From Argonema galeatum A003/A1 (lineage in GTDB: Bacteria; Cyanobacteriota; Cyanobacteriia; Cyanobacteriales; Aerosakkonemataceae), in NCBI RefSeq assembly GCF_023333595.1, contig NZ_JAIQZM010000049.1, positions 1 through 36,408 on the forward strand: a DNA stretch of 36,408 nt. Reading direction: 5' to 3'. The position numbers and the translations under genes are program-made. This document shows positions 24,451-31,826 of this stretch, in pieces (within the stretch, counting starts at the first letter, position 1; every line of letters begins with the position of its first letter). The notes below the pieces were generated by a model that saw only the letters and a program-made list of their open reading frames with translations, was not told the origin of the DNA and made no database searches.

Positions 24451-25464
24451 TTATGACTCAGATTTTTCTGCTTTTGTCGCAGATCGATTTGAGGAATTCT
24501 GAAACGCACGCATTGCCAAATCTTGAGCTTGTCGCAATGCTGTTTGCAGTTGCGTTGAAATTTCGGTAATTTGTTCCGTTTGCTTCTGAATTTTCGCGTC
24601 TAGGGATTGAATCTGTAACTCATACCCTTGCTTATTGGAATCCCACTCTTTCTCTAATAAGTCCGCCTTGACTTTGGCTTCTTGATTAGCATCTCGAATG
24701 CCTTCTTCCCTGGATTTTTTAACCGCTTCCTCCACTTCGTTGGGAAAAGCTGCGGCTTTGCGCTGATATTCAGCCAATAAGTTTTGATTCGCTGCCAAAA
24801 TGCGATCGCGTTCCGCCCAATCTTTCTGTTTAGCTTGAGTTGTTTCTTGAATTTCCCGCTCAAGAAGCCGTTTGGTTTCCTCATATTTATCTCTGGCTAT
24901 TTGGCGCGATCGCTCTGTCTCGTACCCGTAGTCTTCTTCCAGCTTCGTGCGATCGCGTTGCAGCAGTTCGCCGCTTTCGTTGAGGGTGGCGTCAAATTCT
25001 TGCTGTTCCTGCTGCCAAATTTTCCGCGATTGGGCAATTTCTTTTTCTAATGTCTCGCGATCGTTCGTCGATCGTTCTTGCAAAAAGCGCAAATTCTCCT
25101 GATGTTCCTGAGTCAGCAGGTAAAGCGCATCGGCGACTACGCGGGTTTGCTGGAGTTCTTGCAGATTTTGGTTCTCAGCTGCGATCGCTTGTTTTAAGTC
25201 ATCCAGCTTGGTGGTTTCCGTCGTTAACCGCGTCGAAAGTCCGGTAATCGTATTACCAAACTCCAATTGCAGATCCGCCAGTCCCCGCACAATAGTATCT
25301 GCGGTGTATTGAGAAACTGTTTCCAGAACAGTCCGGTTTTTCTCCTTTTCTGCTTCTTCCTCTTTTGTCGCAACCCGCGATGCAACGTTTCGTTGTTGAC
25401 TGATAATTTGTTGAAACGCATCAAGAATCTTCGCCTTGCTATCTTTGGCTGCAATTTGAGTCAT
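24451..25464 (-). CDS. Coiled-coil protein B (paralogue pair)
   Basis: A 337-residue, highly charged coiled-coil protein, paralogous to the protein at 22774-23862 along its whole length. The N-terminal KAKILDAFQQII and FGNTITGLSTRLTTETTKL segments precede a nearly continuous heptad region, then AKVKADLLEKEWDSNKQGYELQIQS and a final ALRQAQDLAMRAFQNSSN. It has no signal peptide or membrane helix. It is divergent from the XRE/ImmA-type pair across a 172-bp spacer, so regulation by that pair is possible. A structural or filament role is inference. Confidence 0.8.
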   Translation of the reverse strand: MTQIAAKDSKAKILDAFQQIISQQRNVASRVATKEEEAEKEKNRTVLETVSQYTADTIVRGLADLQLEFGNTITGLSTRLTTETTKLDDLKQAIAAENQNLQELQQTRVVADALYLLTQEHQENLRFLQERSTNDRETLEKEIAQSRKIWQQEQQEFDATLNESGELLQRDRTKLEEDYGYETERSRQIARDKYEETKRLLEREIQETTQAKQKDWAERDRILAANQNLLAEYQRKAAAFPNEVEEAVKKSREEGIRDANQEAKVKADLLEKEWDSNKQGYELQIQSLDAKIQKQTEQITEISTQLQTALRQAQDLAMRAFQNSSNRSATKAEKSES

Positions 25465-25480
25465 ATATAATTTTTGCTGC

Positions 25481-25533
25481 TAGAGTAGGATTGAGATGTA
25501 AACTGTGGTTTGCATTTCTTGTCTACTACTCTA
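25481..25533. promoter_or_regulatory. Inverted repeat TAGAGTAG / CTACTCTA in the XRE spacer
   Basis: Perfect 8-bp arms at 25481-25488 and 25526-25533 in the divergent spacer between coiled-coil gene B and the XRE gene. GATGTAAA direct repeats also occur nearby (about 25494 and 25558). Candidate operator for the adjacent XRE protein. Confidence 0.3.
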
Positions 25534-25636
25534 ACACCAGTTTTCCGCTTATGCAAGATGTAAAGACACAATTTGTAAACTTTAGTTGTCAAGACCTTGT
25601 CACGCCTGATTTCGCACCGCTCACACCTGACTGTAT

Positions 25637-26005
25637 ATGGATGAATTTGCAAAGAAAGTCCGCGATCGCCGCCTCCAAGAAAAACTGAGCCAGCAAGAGT
25701 TGGCCGATCGAGTCGGGATCTCCCGCAACTACCTGTCCCAAATCGAACGGGGACAAGCCACAAACCTCTCCTGGCAACTAATGGAGAAACTGACCTCCAT
25801 TTTGGGGCTCAAAGGCGATCCAACGGGAATACAAGCAGAGATGGCAGATATTCCCCCCACTTTGGCTGAATTTGCCAAATCTGCGGGATTGCCCCCTGAT
25901 GACTTGATCATGCTGGCTGGTTTAAAATACCGAGGACAGCAACCCACCACACCGGAAAAATGGGAACTGCTCTATAACGTGATCAAAATGACCGTTGGAA
26001 AATGA
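25637..26005 (+). CDS. XRE-family transcriptional regulator
   Basis: A 122-residue protein with an N-terminal Cro/C1-type helix-turn-helix (about residues 5-65): VRDRRLQEKLSQQELADRVGISRNYLSQIERG is the classic pattern. The C-terminal half (PPTLAEFAKSAGLPPDDLIMLAGLKYRGQQP) is a dimerisation-type extension seen in XRE proteins paired with ImmA/IrrE peptidases. The next gene starts 3 bases after its stop, so the two are an operon and likely a repressor-protease switch. Confidence 0.9.
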   Translation: MDEFAKKVRDRRLQEKLSQQELADRVGISRNYLSQIERGQATNLSWQLMEKLTSILGLKGDPTGIQAEMADIPPTLAEFAKSAGLPPDDLIMLAGLKYRGQQPTTPEKWELLYNVIKMTVGK

Positions 26006-26008
26006 ATC

Positions 26009-26890
26009 GTGCGTGAGGCTCCACCACCCGCTCAACCCTACCGCCATCCGGGAGAGGCGTTTTTGTCTGGCTACGGCGCACTCCGTAGCGAGGATGATGT
26101 GTTCGGCTATGTGGAGTTTCTGCGCTGCGAATCGGGGTTGAGCGATCGACCGCCGATCGATCTAGAGTGCATCTACCAACACTTTGGCATCCCGACACCT
26201 CTGCGTGCCCCTCTAGACGAACAGCAAGGCATTTTGGTCGATAGCCGCACGGGAATCATTTTGATTAAAGAGAATGATCCGATCGTGCGCCAGCGCTTCA
26301 CCGAAGGGCACGAATTGATGGAACTGCTGTTCGACGCCCACGAACAAGTCAGGATTGGCAGTTTTCTGCCGAATTGGAGCGGACAGCGCAAAGAAAGATT
26401 GTGCGATCGAGGTGCAGCAGATTTACTGATGCCCCAGTCATCTTTTTTACCTCGGTTGAACGAATTGGGAATTTCCCTGAGTGCGGGGCGAGTTCTAGCG
26501 ACACTCTACCAAACATCCCTCTTAGCAACTTTGGTGCGAATGATACAGCAGGGGTCTGGAAATTATGCTCTAGTAATGTGGCATTGCGCCCTCAAACCAA
26601 GGGAAGTGAAGGAACTTTCTGCCACAGTTTCCCAACCTCAAAAAAAGCTGCGGGTTTGGTGGCGAACTCAGACTCCAGATTGGACTGGGGGCTTTATTCC
26701 TAAAGATAAGTCTATTCCTCACGACTCGCTGATTTCCTACGCTTACGTCAGCGGACAACCTTATAGCGGTATGGAAAGAATTCACTTGGGTTGGGGTTTG
26801 ATTGACTGCCATATAGAAGCGATGCCGATTCAGATGGGAGATAAGTATTGTGTTTTGTCTCTTCTACATTCGATCGGTTCTGCGATTTGA
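26009..26890 (+). CDS. ImmA/IrrE-type metallopeptidase-like protein
   Basis: A 293-residue protein starting at a GTG 3 bases after the XRE stop. The metalloprotease core is FTEGHELMELLFDAHE (His101, Glu102), with Glu105 where classical HExxH has the second His. The later CDRGAADLLMP matches the family's aa-LLMP motif. In characterised pairs (ImmR/ImmA, DdrO/IrrE) the peptidase cleaves the XRE repressor on a signal. The C-terminal half is likely a sensor or substrate domain. Whether the HExxE variant still binds zinc is uncertain. Confidence 0.8.
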   Translation: MREAPPPAQPYRHPGEAFLSGYGALRSEDDVFGYVEFLRCESGLSDRPPIDLECIYQHFGIPTPLRAPLDEQQGILVDSRTGIILIKENDPIVRQRFTEGHELMELLFDAHEQVRIGSFLPNWSGQRKERLCDRGAADLLMPQSSFLPRLNELGISLSAGRVLATLYQTSLLATLVRMIQQGSGNYALVMWHCALKPREVKELSATVSQPQKKLRVWWRTQTPDWTGGFIPKDKSIPHDSLISYAYVSGQPYSGMERIHLGWGLIDCHIEAMPIQMGDKYCVLSLLHSIGSAI

Positions 26891-26916
26891 TACACGGATT
26901 GCTATTAATGCTTACA

Positions 26917-27270
26917 CTACGAATCGGTTATCTTGCCTTTAAGAATGAGATAAATAGAGCCGGGTAACCAGAACAACAGTGCTGTACCAACTTGGGCAAA
27001 TTTATGATTGTGGAAACTATCATACAAATAATAAATTGTTGAAACCAGACCGATCGCACCAATAATCCGCAACGTAAATGGGTGACTCTGGGGGAAGAAA
27101 CAGAAGATCGCAATAATGGCGCACAATCCTACCAGCCCTGCTGTACCCCAATAGAACAACGATGGGTTTTCAGGCGGTCTGGTGACTAATATCTCTCGTC
27201 CTTGCACAATCAAAGAAATACCAGCAAGTATGGAGAGTATTCCCAAAATTATGTAAAAATTTCTGTTCAT
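26917..27270 (-). CDS. Small membrane protein, 117 residues
   Basis: Unknown four-helix-like membrane protein: MNRNFYIILGILSILAGISLIV, then YWGTAGLVGLCAIIAIFCFF, IIGAIGLVSTIYYLY and LLFWLPGSIYLIL. The conserved loop YDSFHNHKFAQVGTA is strongly preserved in a relic copy at 29341-29496, which argues that this is a real protein under selection. It lies 30 bp downstream of another small membrane protein on the same strand. Confidence 0.7.
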   Translation of the reverse strand: MNRNFYIILGILSILAGISLIVQGREILVTRPPENPSLFYWGTAGLVGLCAIIAIFCFFPQSHPFTLRIIGAIGLVSTIYYLYDSFHNHKFAQVGTALLFWLPGSIYLILKGKITDS

Positions 27271-27300
27271 TATGTCCTACCTAATGAATAATATGCCTAG

Positions 27301-27621
27301 TTATGTCTCATCTAGTCTTTGAAGATTTTCAAGCAGTTCTAACAAACCAACCGTACCCACAAAAAAAGTATATATTCCATATTTGATAGGCATTTGTTTT
27401 ATTGCTCCTGCATAAGAAGCTGCTATAATTGCCTCAACTAAATGAATTACCACAGCAAAGCGCTCAATCCAAAAGACTGGATTTAGAAAGCTTGGCATTC
27501 CGCTGTTGGTTATTAATCCATAAATATTCGCTATTTCCAATCCTATTGCACTGGCAATGAGAACCACAGATATAACTTTTATAAGTCTGAATAAATTTGT
27601 CTTGGCATCCTTTAAATTCAT
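27301..27621 (-). CDS. Small membrane protein, about 106 residues
   Basis: The start is placed at 27621 (MNLKDAKTNLFRLIKVISVV), just before the first membrane helix. The frame is open to 27672. Three or four hydrophobic segments: VISVVLIASAIGLEIANIYGLI, FAVVIHLVEAIIAASYAG and YGIYTFFVGTVGLLELL. Unknown family. Probably cotranscribed with the downstream membrane protein gene. Confidence 0.65.
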   Translation of the reverse strand: MNLKDAKTNLFRLIKVISVVLIASAIGLEIANIYGLITNSGMPSFLNPVFWIERFAVVIHLVEAIIAASYAGAIKQMPIKYGIYTFFVGTVGLLELLENLQRLDET

Positions 27622-27711
27622 GTTGTTTACTAAGTATTTTGTGTCAATCTGCCACAACCATTGCTCAAGCAATTGTCAGTATAATACATATTAGCTGAAA
27701 AAGCAAATTGT

Positions 27712-27731
27712 CCCCAGCCTCTAGGCTGGGG
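27712..27731. repeat. CCCCAGCC hairpin repeat
   Basis: A perfect 8-bp stem CCCCAGCC/GGCTGGGG with loop TCTA, resembling a common cyanobacterial palindromic repeat. It lies in the spacer between divergent genes, so it is not a terminator for either. Confidence 0.6.
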
Positions 27732-27914
27732 CTACACAAACGAAGACTGGGGTACACCTATCCTGCTAAAATACAATTGGACTCGATCGGCCCTTCGCAG
27801 ACCTGTCGATCCCATGTTTGACGACTGTTTAGTATAAGTACTCAGCGTTTGTGTCGGTTATAGTAATAGACCAACCTACGGCAAAATCAGAAAGATCTCA
27901 ACAATGGAGGGGTT

Positions 27915-28490
27915 ATGTCTAAGCGCAAAAAGCACAATCGCCAATGGATTAAAGAAACTCTAGAGCTAAAAGAAGACCACAATTGGAAATCACAGCCAGG
28001 AACTCGGATCTTTGTCGCGGGGCGAGGGGCGTTACGCTTCGATGTCCCCCAAGATTGGCATTTTGAACCGGATACGAAATCGTTCCGGTTTCTAGATAAA
28101 AAGCCACCGAACGATGATTGTCGCTTAGAAGCTTCTTTTAATTTACTGCCGCCTGGGGACTGGGCAGATTTTCCGCTGGTTCCGCTATTAAAGCAGGTGG
28201 TGCTGGATGATGAGCGGAATCCGATCGAGCAAGGCGAAATTATTCGACTCAAGCGCCAAACAGCCCGCATCGTTTGGACTCAATTCAAATTTATCGATCC
28301 TCAAGAAAACCGCGAAGCTTATTCGCGAATCTGTATTGGGCTAGGTTCTGGAGTTCAGTGTTTGATTACTTTTGACTACTGGGTGGACGATGCGGAACGC
28401 CTGACTCCAGTATGGGATACGGTGATGGAATCGTTGGTTCTCGGTTTGTATATCCGCGATCCGCGAACGGGACTGGCATTCCCCGATTAG
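27915..28490 (+). CDS. Conserved cyanobacterial-type hypothetical protein
   Basis: A 191-residue soluble protein with a strong GGAGGGG ribosome-binding site a few bases before ATG. Basic N-terminus (MSKRKKHNRQW), then GALRFDVPQDWHFEPDTKSFRFLDKKPP and FNLLPPGDWADFPLVPLLKQV, and a C-terminal ITFDYWVDDAERLTPVWDTVMESLVLG. The pattern resembles a Mog1/PsbP-like or DUF1795-like alpha/beta sandwich, but this is a weak fold impression. No function recognised. Confidence 0.75.
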   Translation: MSKRKKHNRQWIKETLELKEDHNWKSQPGTRIFVAGRGALRFDVPQDWHFEPDTKSFRFLDKKPPNDDCRLEASFNLLPPGDWADFPLVPLLKQVVLDDERNPIEQGEIIRLKRQTARIVWTQFKFIDPQENREAYSRICIGLGSGVQCLITFDYWVDDAERLTPVWDTVMESLVLGLYIRDPRTGLAFPD

Positions 28491-28496
28491 TAGTTT

Positions 28497-28521
28497 ACCA
28501 AATTAATGAAAATAATTTGGT
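28497..28521 (+). terminator. Hairpin after the 191-residue gene
   Basis: A 9-bp perfect stem ACCAAATTA/TAATTTGGT with a 7-nt A-rich loop, starting 7 bases after the stop codon and followed by TATTT. AT-rich but terminator-like. Confidence 0.4.
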
Positions 28522-28686
28522 TATTTCGAGTCAGTTATGCAGTAGGGACACGGCCTAATTAAAAATTTGCTATGAGCGACATTATTTATGATGCCGCGTC
28601 CTTACCATCATAATTCCAAAAGGCAGATTTTTTGCTGATAACCCCCGTTTCTGGGTAAGTCCTAAAACTGTGGAGATTAAAATCAA

Positions 28687-29286
28687 ATGGTTATGCAGGC
28701 TGAAGATAAAAAATATTACACTCCTGAAGAATACCTCGATTTTGAGGTTAACTCGGAAGAACGCCATGAATATATCAACGGGGAGATTGTTCTGATGACT
28801 GGTGGAATGCCAAATCACAATCAAATTGCTCTCAACTTTAGCGGTGCTTTAAACTTTGCCCTCAAGCGTCAGCCTTATCGAGTTTTTGTCGCCGATCAAC
28901 GTCTTTGGATTCCGAGAAAACGCATTCATACCTATCCTGATGTGATGGTAGTTCAAAATGCGTTACAATTGCAAGAAGGACGGCGAGACACGATTACTAA
29001 CCCGTTAATCATCGCTGAGGTTTTGTCCGATTCGACGAGAAATTATGACAAGGATGCGAAATTTTCAGCTTATCGAACTATTCCTAGCTTTCAGGAATAT
29101 CTCCTCATCGATCAATATACTATGCACGTCGAGCAGTTCTTCAAAACGGATAATAAACGTTGGACTTTTTCTGAGTATGATGATGCTGATGAAACGATTT
29201 CGTTAAATTCTATTTTTTTTCAAATCACGCTGGCTGATATTTATGATAAAGTTGAGTTTGAGGTAACAGAAGTTAGCGATAATTAG
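28687..29286 (+). CDS. Uma2 family (DUF820) endonuclease-like protein
   Basis: A 199-residue Uma2 protein. Motifs: YYTPEEYLDFEVNSEERHEYINGEIVLMTGG, the core VADQRLWIPRKRIHTYPDVMVV, PLIIAEVLSDSTRNYDKDAKFSAYRTIPSFQEYLLID. The PD...ExL-type acidic residues of the nuclease-like core are present (YPDV and AEVLS). Complete in length. Role unknown. It belongs to a different Uma2 subgroup from the copies at 19746 and 35401. Confidence 0.92.
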   Translation: MVMQAEDKKYYTPEEYLDFEVNSEERHEYINGEIVLMTGGMPNHNQIALNFSGALNFALKRQPYRVFVADQRLWIPRKRIHTYPDVMVVQNALQLQEGRRDTITNPLIIAEVLSDSTRNYDKDAKFSAYRTIPSFQEYLLIDQYTMHVEQFFKTDNKRWTFSEYDDADETISLNSIFFQITLADIYDKVEFEVTEVSDN

Positions 29287-29299
29287 GAATGTTTTTGAT

Positions 29300-29319
29300 C
29301 GCAGATGCACGCAGATAAA
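29300..29319. repeat. Decamer repeat remnant (CGCAGATGCACGCAGAT)
   Basis: A short degenerate copy, in reverse orientation, of the decamer family seen at 1055-1088 and 7832-7872. Confidence 0.45.
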
Positions 29320-29340
29320 GATTGGCTTTGGTCGGAGTAA

Positions 29341-29496
29341 TTAGTAATCAGTCATTTTACCTTTGACAATTAGGTAAATAGAGCCAGGGAACCAGAAAAA
29401 TAGTGCTGTTCCTAATTGAGCAAAGTTATGCTTATGGAAAGCATCATATAAATAATAGATGGTGGAAATTAGACCGATCGCACCAATAATTGGCAG
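29341..29496 (-). pseudogene. Relic 3' end of the small membrane protein gene
   Basis: Read on the minus strand this encodes IIGAIGLISTIYYLYDAF followed by HKHNFAQLGTALFFW, FPGSIYLIVKGKMTDY and a stop. It is nearly identical to residues 70-117 of the protein at 26917-27270 (IIGAIGLVSTIYYLYDSF ... ITDS). The 5' half is missing and homology stops abruptly near 29496. It is an old paralogue fragment, 150 bp upstream of the DUF262 fusion gene. Confidence 0.8.
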
Positions 29497-29645
29497 TTCA
29501 TATCCTTAATTCTAATATGAGCGATCCACTCTTGCCTAAGTGCATCTGAAACTAGCCTACGCGATCGCTCTGTTTGTTCGCTAAAAGCGCTCGCTCTTTA
29601 TGATAAAATATAAATAAGCTAAAATTTGACCGTTTTCAATAAATT

Positions 29646-31439
29646 ATGAGTATCACTCCAAAGGGAACAGGAATACCAGAGTTATATCGCCTTTATCGTA
29701 CAGGCAAGTTGATTGTCAACCGTCGATATCAACGTAAGCTTGTCTGGACAAAAGATGAAAAAGCTTCTCTCGTGGAGAGTGTATTACTCAATTATCCAAT
29801 ACCATTGGTTTTGCTTGGAGAAGTCAATCTAAATGACGGAGACAAGGGTTTTGAAATTATTGATGGGATGCAAAGGCTAAATGCTTTATTTGCTTTTATA
29901 GAAAACCAATTTGCAGTAAATGAAGCTTTTTTTGATATAAGGGAACATTCTTTTGCAAAAGATTTATCACGTCAAGGTATCTTTAAATCTGTGGATTTAG
30001 AAAAATCTAAACTTTTAGAACCGCAGAAGTGCGCTAAATTTTTAGAATATCAGTTAGCTGTTACAGTTTATCAGCCTAAATCTCCTTATGAAATTCAAGA
30101 CATTTTTAATCGAATCAATTCAAATGGAAAACATTTGTCACCTCAAGAAGTTAGACAAGCAGGCGTTACATCTAAATTTTCAGAATTGGTACGATCTCTT
30201 GCTTCTGAAATTCGTGGAGATGTTTCAAGAGAGGTACTTCCTTTAACTGATATGCCTGCAATTAGCATTAATGCTAAGTCAATCGATCTTGGCTATGGAG
30301 TACGTGCAGAGGAGACAATTTGGTGTCAGCAAGGAATTATGCGTATTTCTGATTTACGTGATAGTGACGACGAACAATTCTTAGCGGATATCGTACTATC
30401 TATTGCTTTAGGAAAACCTTTTGCTGCCAGTAAACCAAGTTTTGATAACTACTATGGCAAGGGTGATATTGATAAATCAGATGGGATTGAGGTTTCTATT
30501 AGTAGATATGGAGAAAAAAATCTGAAGGAAGATATTAAAAATGTCTTGTCTTCGATTCAGGAAGCTATTAAACTAATAGCAGGAGATCAACAGAAAAATT
30601 TTCTTAGCAAGACATTAAACCCAACAGCAAAAGGAAATACCGTAAAAGAGCCATTCTATTCACTATTCATGGCTTTCTACGAACTGATTATAAAGGAATC
30701 AAAAGAGCCATTCGATATTAAAGAGATTTTTGGCGCACTTACTGACCTATCATCTAAAATAAAAATGAGTTCAACTATTACAGAAAAGAACAGGATAAAA
30801 AATATTAATATCGCTAAAGGATTAGTTCAGAATTACTTTAAAGCTTCAAATACCACAACTCGTAGTAGTGGCTCCTACGCATTAGATTTTAGAAACTATC
30901 TAATGAGATCAAAGGTTGAAGCTCCTAACTATGACTTTAAACAGGGCTTATATACGCTAAGTGATAGTAATAGAAAATTTGATGAGGGAACTTTTGAAAA
31001 AATCCTTCAAAATATCGCAGCTATGGCAAACTTAGGCAAAGGTAAAAAAGGATATATTTTCCTTGGTGTTACTGATGATGAAAACGATACCCAGCGTATT
31101 GAAAAGTTAGATGCTATTAAAGTACCTCGTGTATATTCATTTGGTATTGTGGGATTGGCAAGGGAGGCGATTCTCAGGAACACAACGCTAGATGATTATA
31201 TACTATTAATTTCTAGAAAAATCCGTGACTCTGAACTACCTGAATCTTTAAAAACTCAGATAAATACAAGTCTTACTCCTATCACATATGAGGAATATAC
31301 AGTAATCATGCTTGAAATTAGAGCAGGTACAGAGCCTGTGTGGTATAAAAATAAACTTTATATACGTGATGGACACGAAAAAAAGCCTCAAGAACAGTCA
31401 GGCGCACAGATTAATGCTGTATGGAATCTGTTTAGATGA
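29646..31439 (+). CDS. DUF262 - AlbA_2/Schlafen-like fusion protein
   Basis: A 597-residue protein. The N-terminal DUF262 (ParB/GmrS-like) domain spans about 1-190 with RRYQRKLVW (26-34), IIDGMQRL (71-78) and IFNRINSNGKHLSPQEVRQ (153-171). A helical middle covers about 230-400. The C-terminal region (about 415-590) resembles an AlbA_2/Schlafen core: VEAPNYDFKQG gives E425-x4-D430-F-K432, then IAAMANLGKGKKGYIFLGVTDDEND. This recalls the ExxxxE-F-K plus Asp active site of Schlafen-type nucleases. The HNH-type DUF1524 partner of GmrD is absent. DUF262 proteins are frequent in anti-phage systems (GmrSD, SspE, BrxU-like). Base composition is AT-rich, with no HIP1 octamer in 1.8 kb, unlike its neighbours. 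No partner gene is obvious. Defence is inferred, not shown. Confidence 0.8.
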   Translation: MSITPKGTGIPELYRLYRTGKLIVNRRYQRKLVWTKDEKASLVESVLLNYPIPLVLLGEVNLNDGDKGFEIIDGMQRLNALFAFIENQFAVNEAFFDIREHSFAKDLSRQGIFKSVDLEKSKLLEPQKCAKFLEYQLAVTVYQPKSPYEIQDIFNRINSNGKHLSPQEVRQAGVTSKFSELVRSLASEIRGDVSREVLPLTDMPAISINAKSIDLGYGVRAEETIWCQQGIMRISDLRDSDDEQFLADIVLSIALGKPFAASKPSFDNYYGKGDIDKSDGIEVSISRYGEKNLKEDIKNVLSSIQEAIKLIAGDQQKNFLSKTLNPTAKGNTVKEPFYSLFMAFYELIIKESKEPFDIKEIFGALTDLSSKIKMSSTITEKNRIKNINIAKGLVQNYFKASNTTTRSSGSYALDFRNYLMRSKVEAPNYDFKQGLYTLSDSNRKFDEGTFEKILQNIAAMANLGKGKKGYIFLGVTDDENDTQRIEKLDAIKVPRVYSFGIVGLAREAILRNTTLDDYILLISRKIRDSELPESLKTQINTSLTPITYEEYTVIMLEIRAGTEPVWYKNKLYIRDGHEKKPQEQSGAQINAVWNLFR

Positions 31440-31604
31440 ATAGCTTAGTTTGGTTTCAAAGATAATAGTGGGAGAATTATAAATCCCCAGAACCTTCACC
31501 TGATGCGCGATCGCGCCAGTACCTATGTGCAGCGACAAACAATCTCACCGATCGCTCTTTTTGTTCGGAGTTGCGATGCAATCGTGCTAACGTACTATTC
31601 CCCC

Positions 31605-31637
31605 AGATACCGGATTTCTTTAAGAAGTCCGGTATCT
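31605..31637. repeat. 33-bp near-perfect palindrome
   Basis: Arms AGATACCGGA and TCCGGTATCT with inner TTCTT/AAGAA pairing. Similar in style to the AGAAACCGGGTTTCT elements elsewhere in the window. Could fold as a strong hairpin. Confidence 0.7.
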
Positions 31638-31650
31638 CAACCCACCGATA

Positions 31651-31734
31651 GAGTAAAATTGTCACCTATCCGCCATCTGCTAACTCCTTTACCTCATGTA
31701 TTGCGACTACTTTGAATCGCTGACACCAAAGTAG
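31651..31734 (+). pseudogene. Relic of the ilvA upstream region and first codons
   Basis: About 80 bp aligns with the start region of ilvA (32576-32660). Both share AGTAAAATT, ATCCGCCAT.TGC.AAC.CCT, ATG and TTGCGACTAC. The reading frame MYCDYFESLTPK-stop (31696-31734) matches the ilvA start MLCDYLVQILTAR. It ends after 12 codons, so it is a non-functional duplicate. Confidence 0.7.
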
Positions 31735-31751
31735 AATTGCAACAAGCCAAT

Positions 31752-31819
31752 CAATGTACATTGAGCCTTCAAGTTCAAGTAAATGTAATGAATGAAACAA
31801 TGTACATTGACCTTTCAAG
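31752..31819. repeat. Direct repeat CAATGTACATTGA..CTTTCAAG
   Basis: Two 22-bp copies at 31752-31773 and 31798-31819 (period 46), each holding the palindrome AATGTACATT. They lie just beyond the 3' end of the LEA-like gene. Confidence 0.65.
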
Positions 31820-31826
31820 CTAGTAT

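Larger units (their letters stand above)
31440..31826. other. Spacer with palindrome, ilvA relic and direct repeats
   Basis: No intact gene in 387 bp. It holds a near-perfect palindrome (31605-31637), a relic of the ilvA 5' region (about 31651-31734) and a 22-bp direct repeat (31752 and 31798), listed separately. Confidence 0.6.

Noticed and set aside
25637..26890. XRE/ImmA pair as a prophage or ICE module
   Set aside because: No integrase, relaxase, structural phage gene or attachment site is visible nearby, so a mobile element cannot be claimed.
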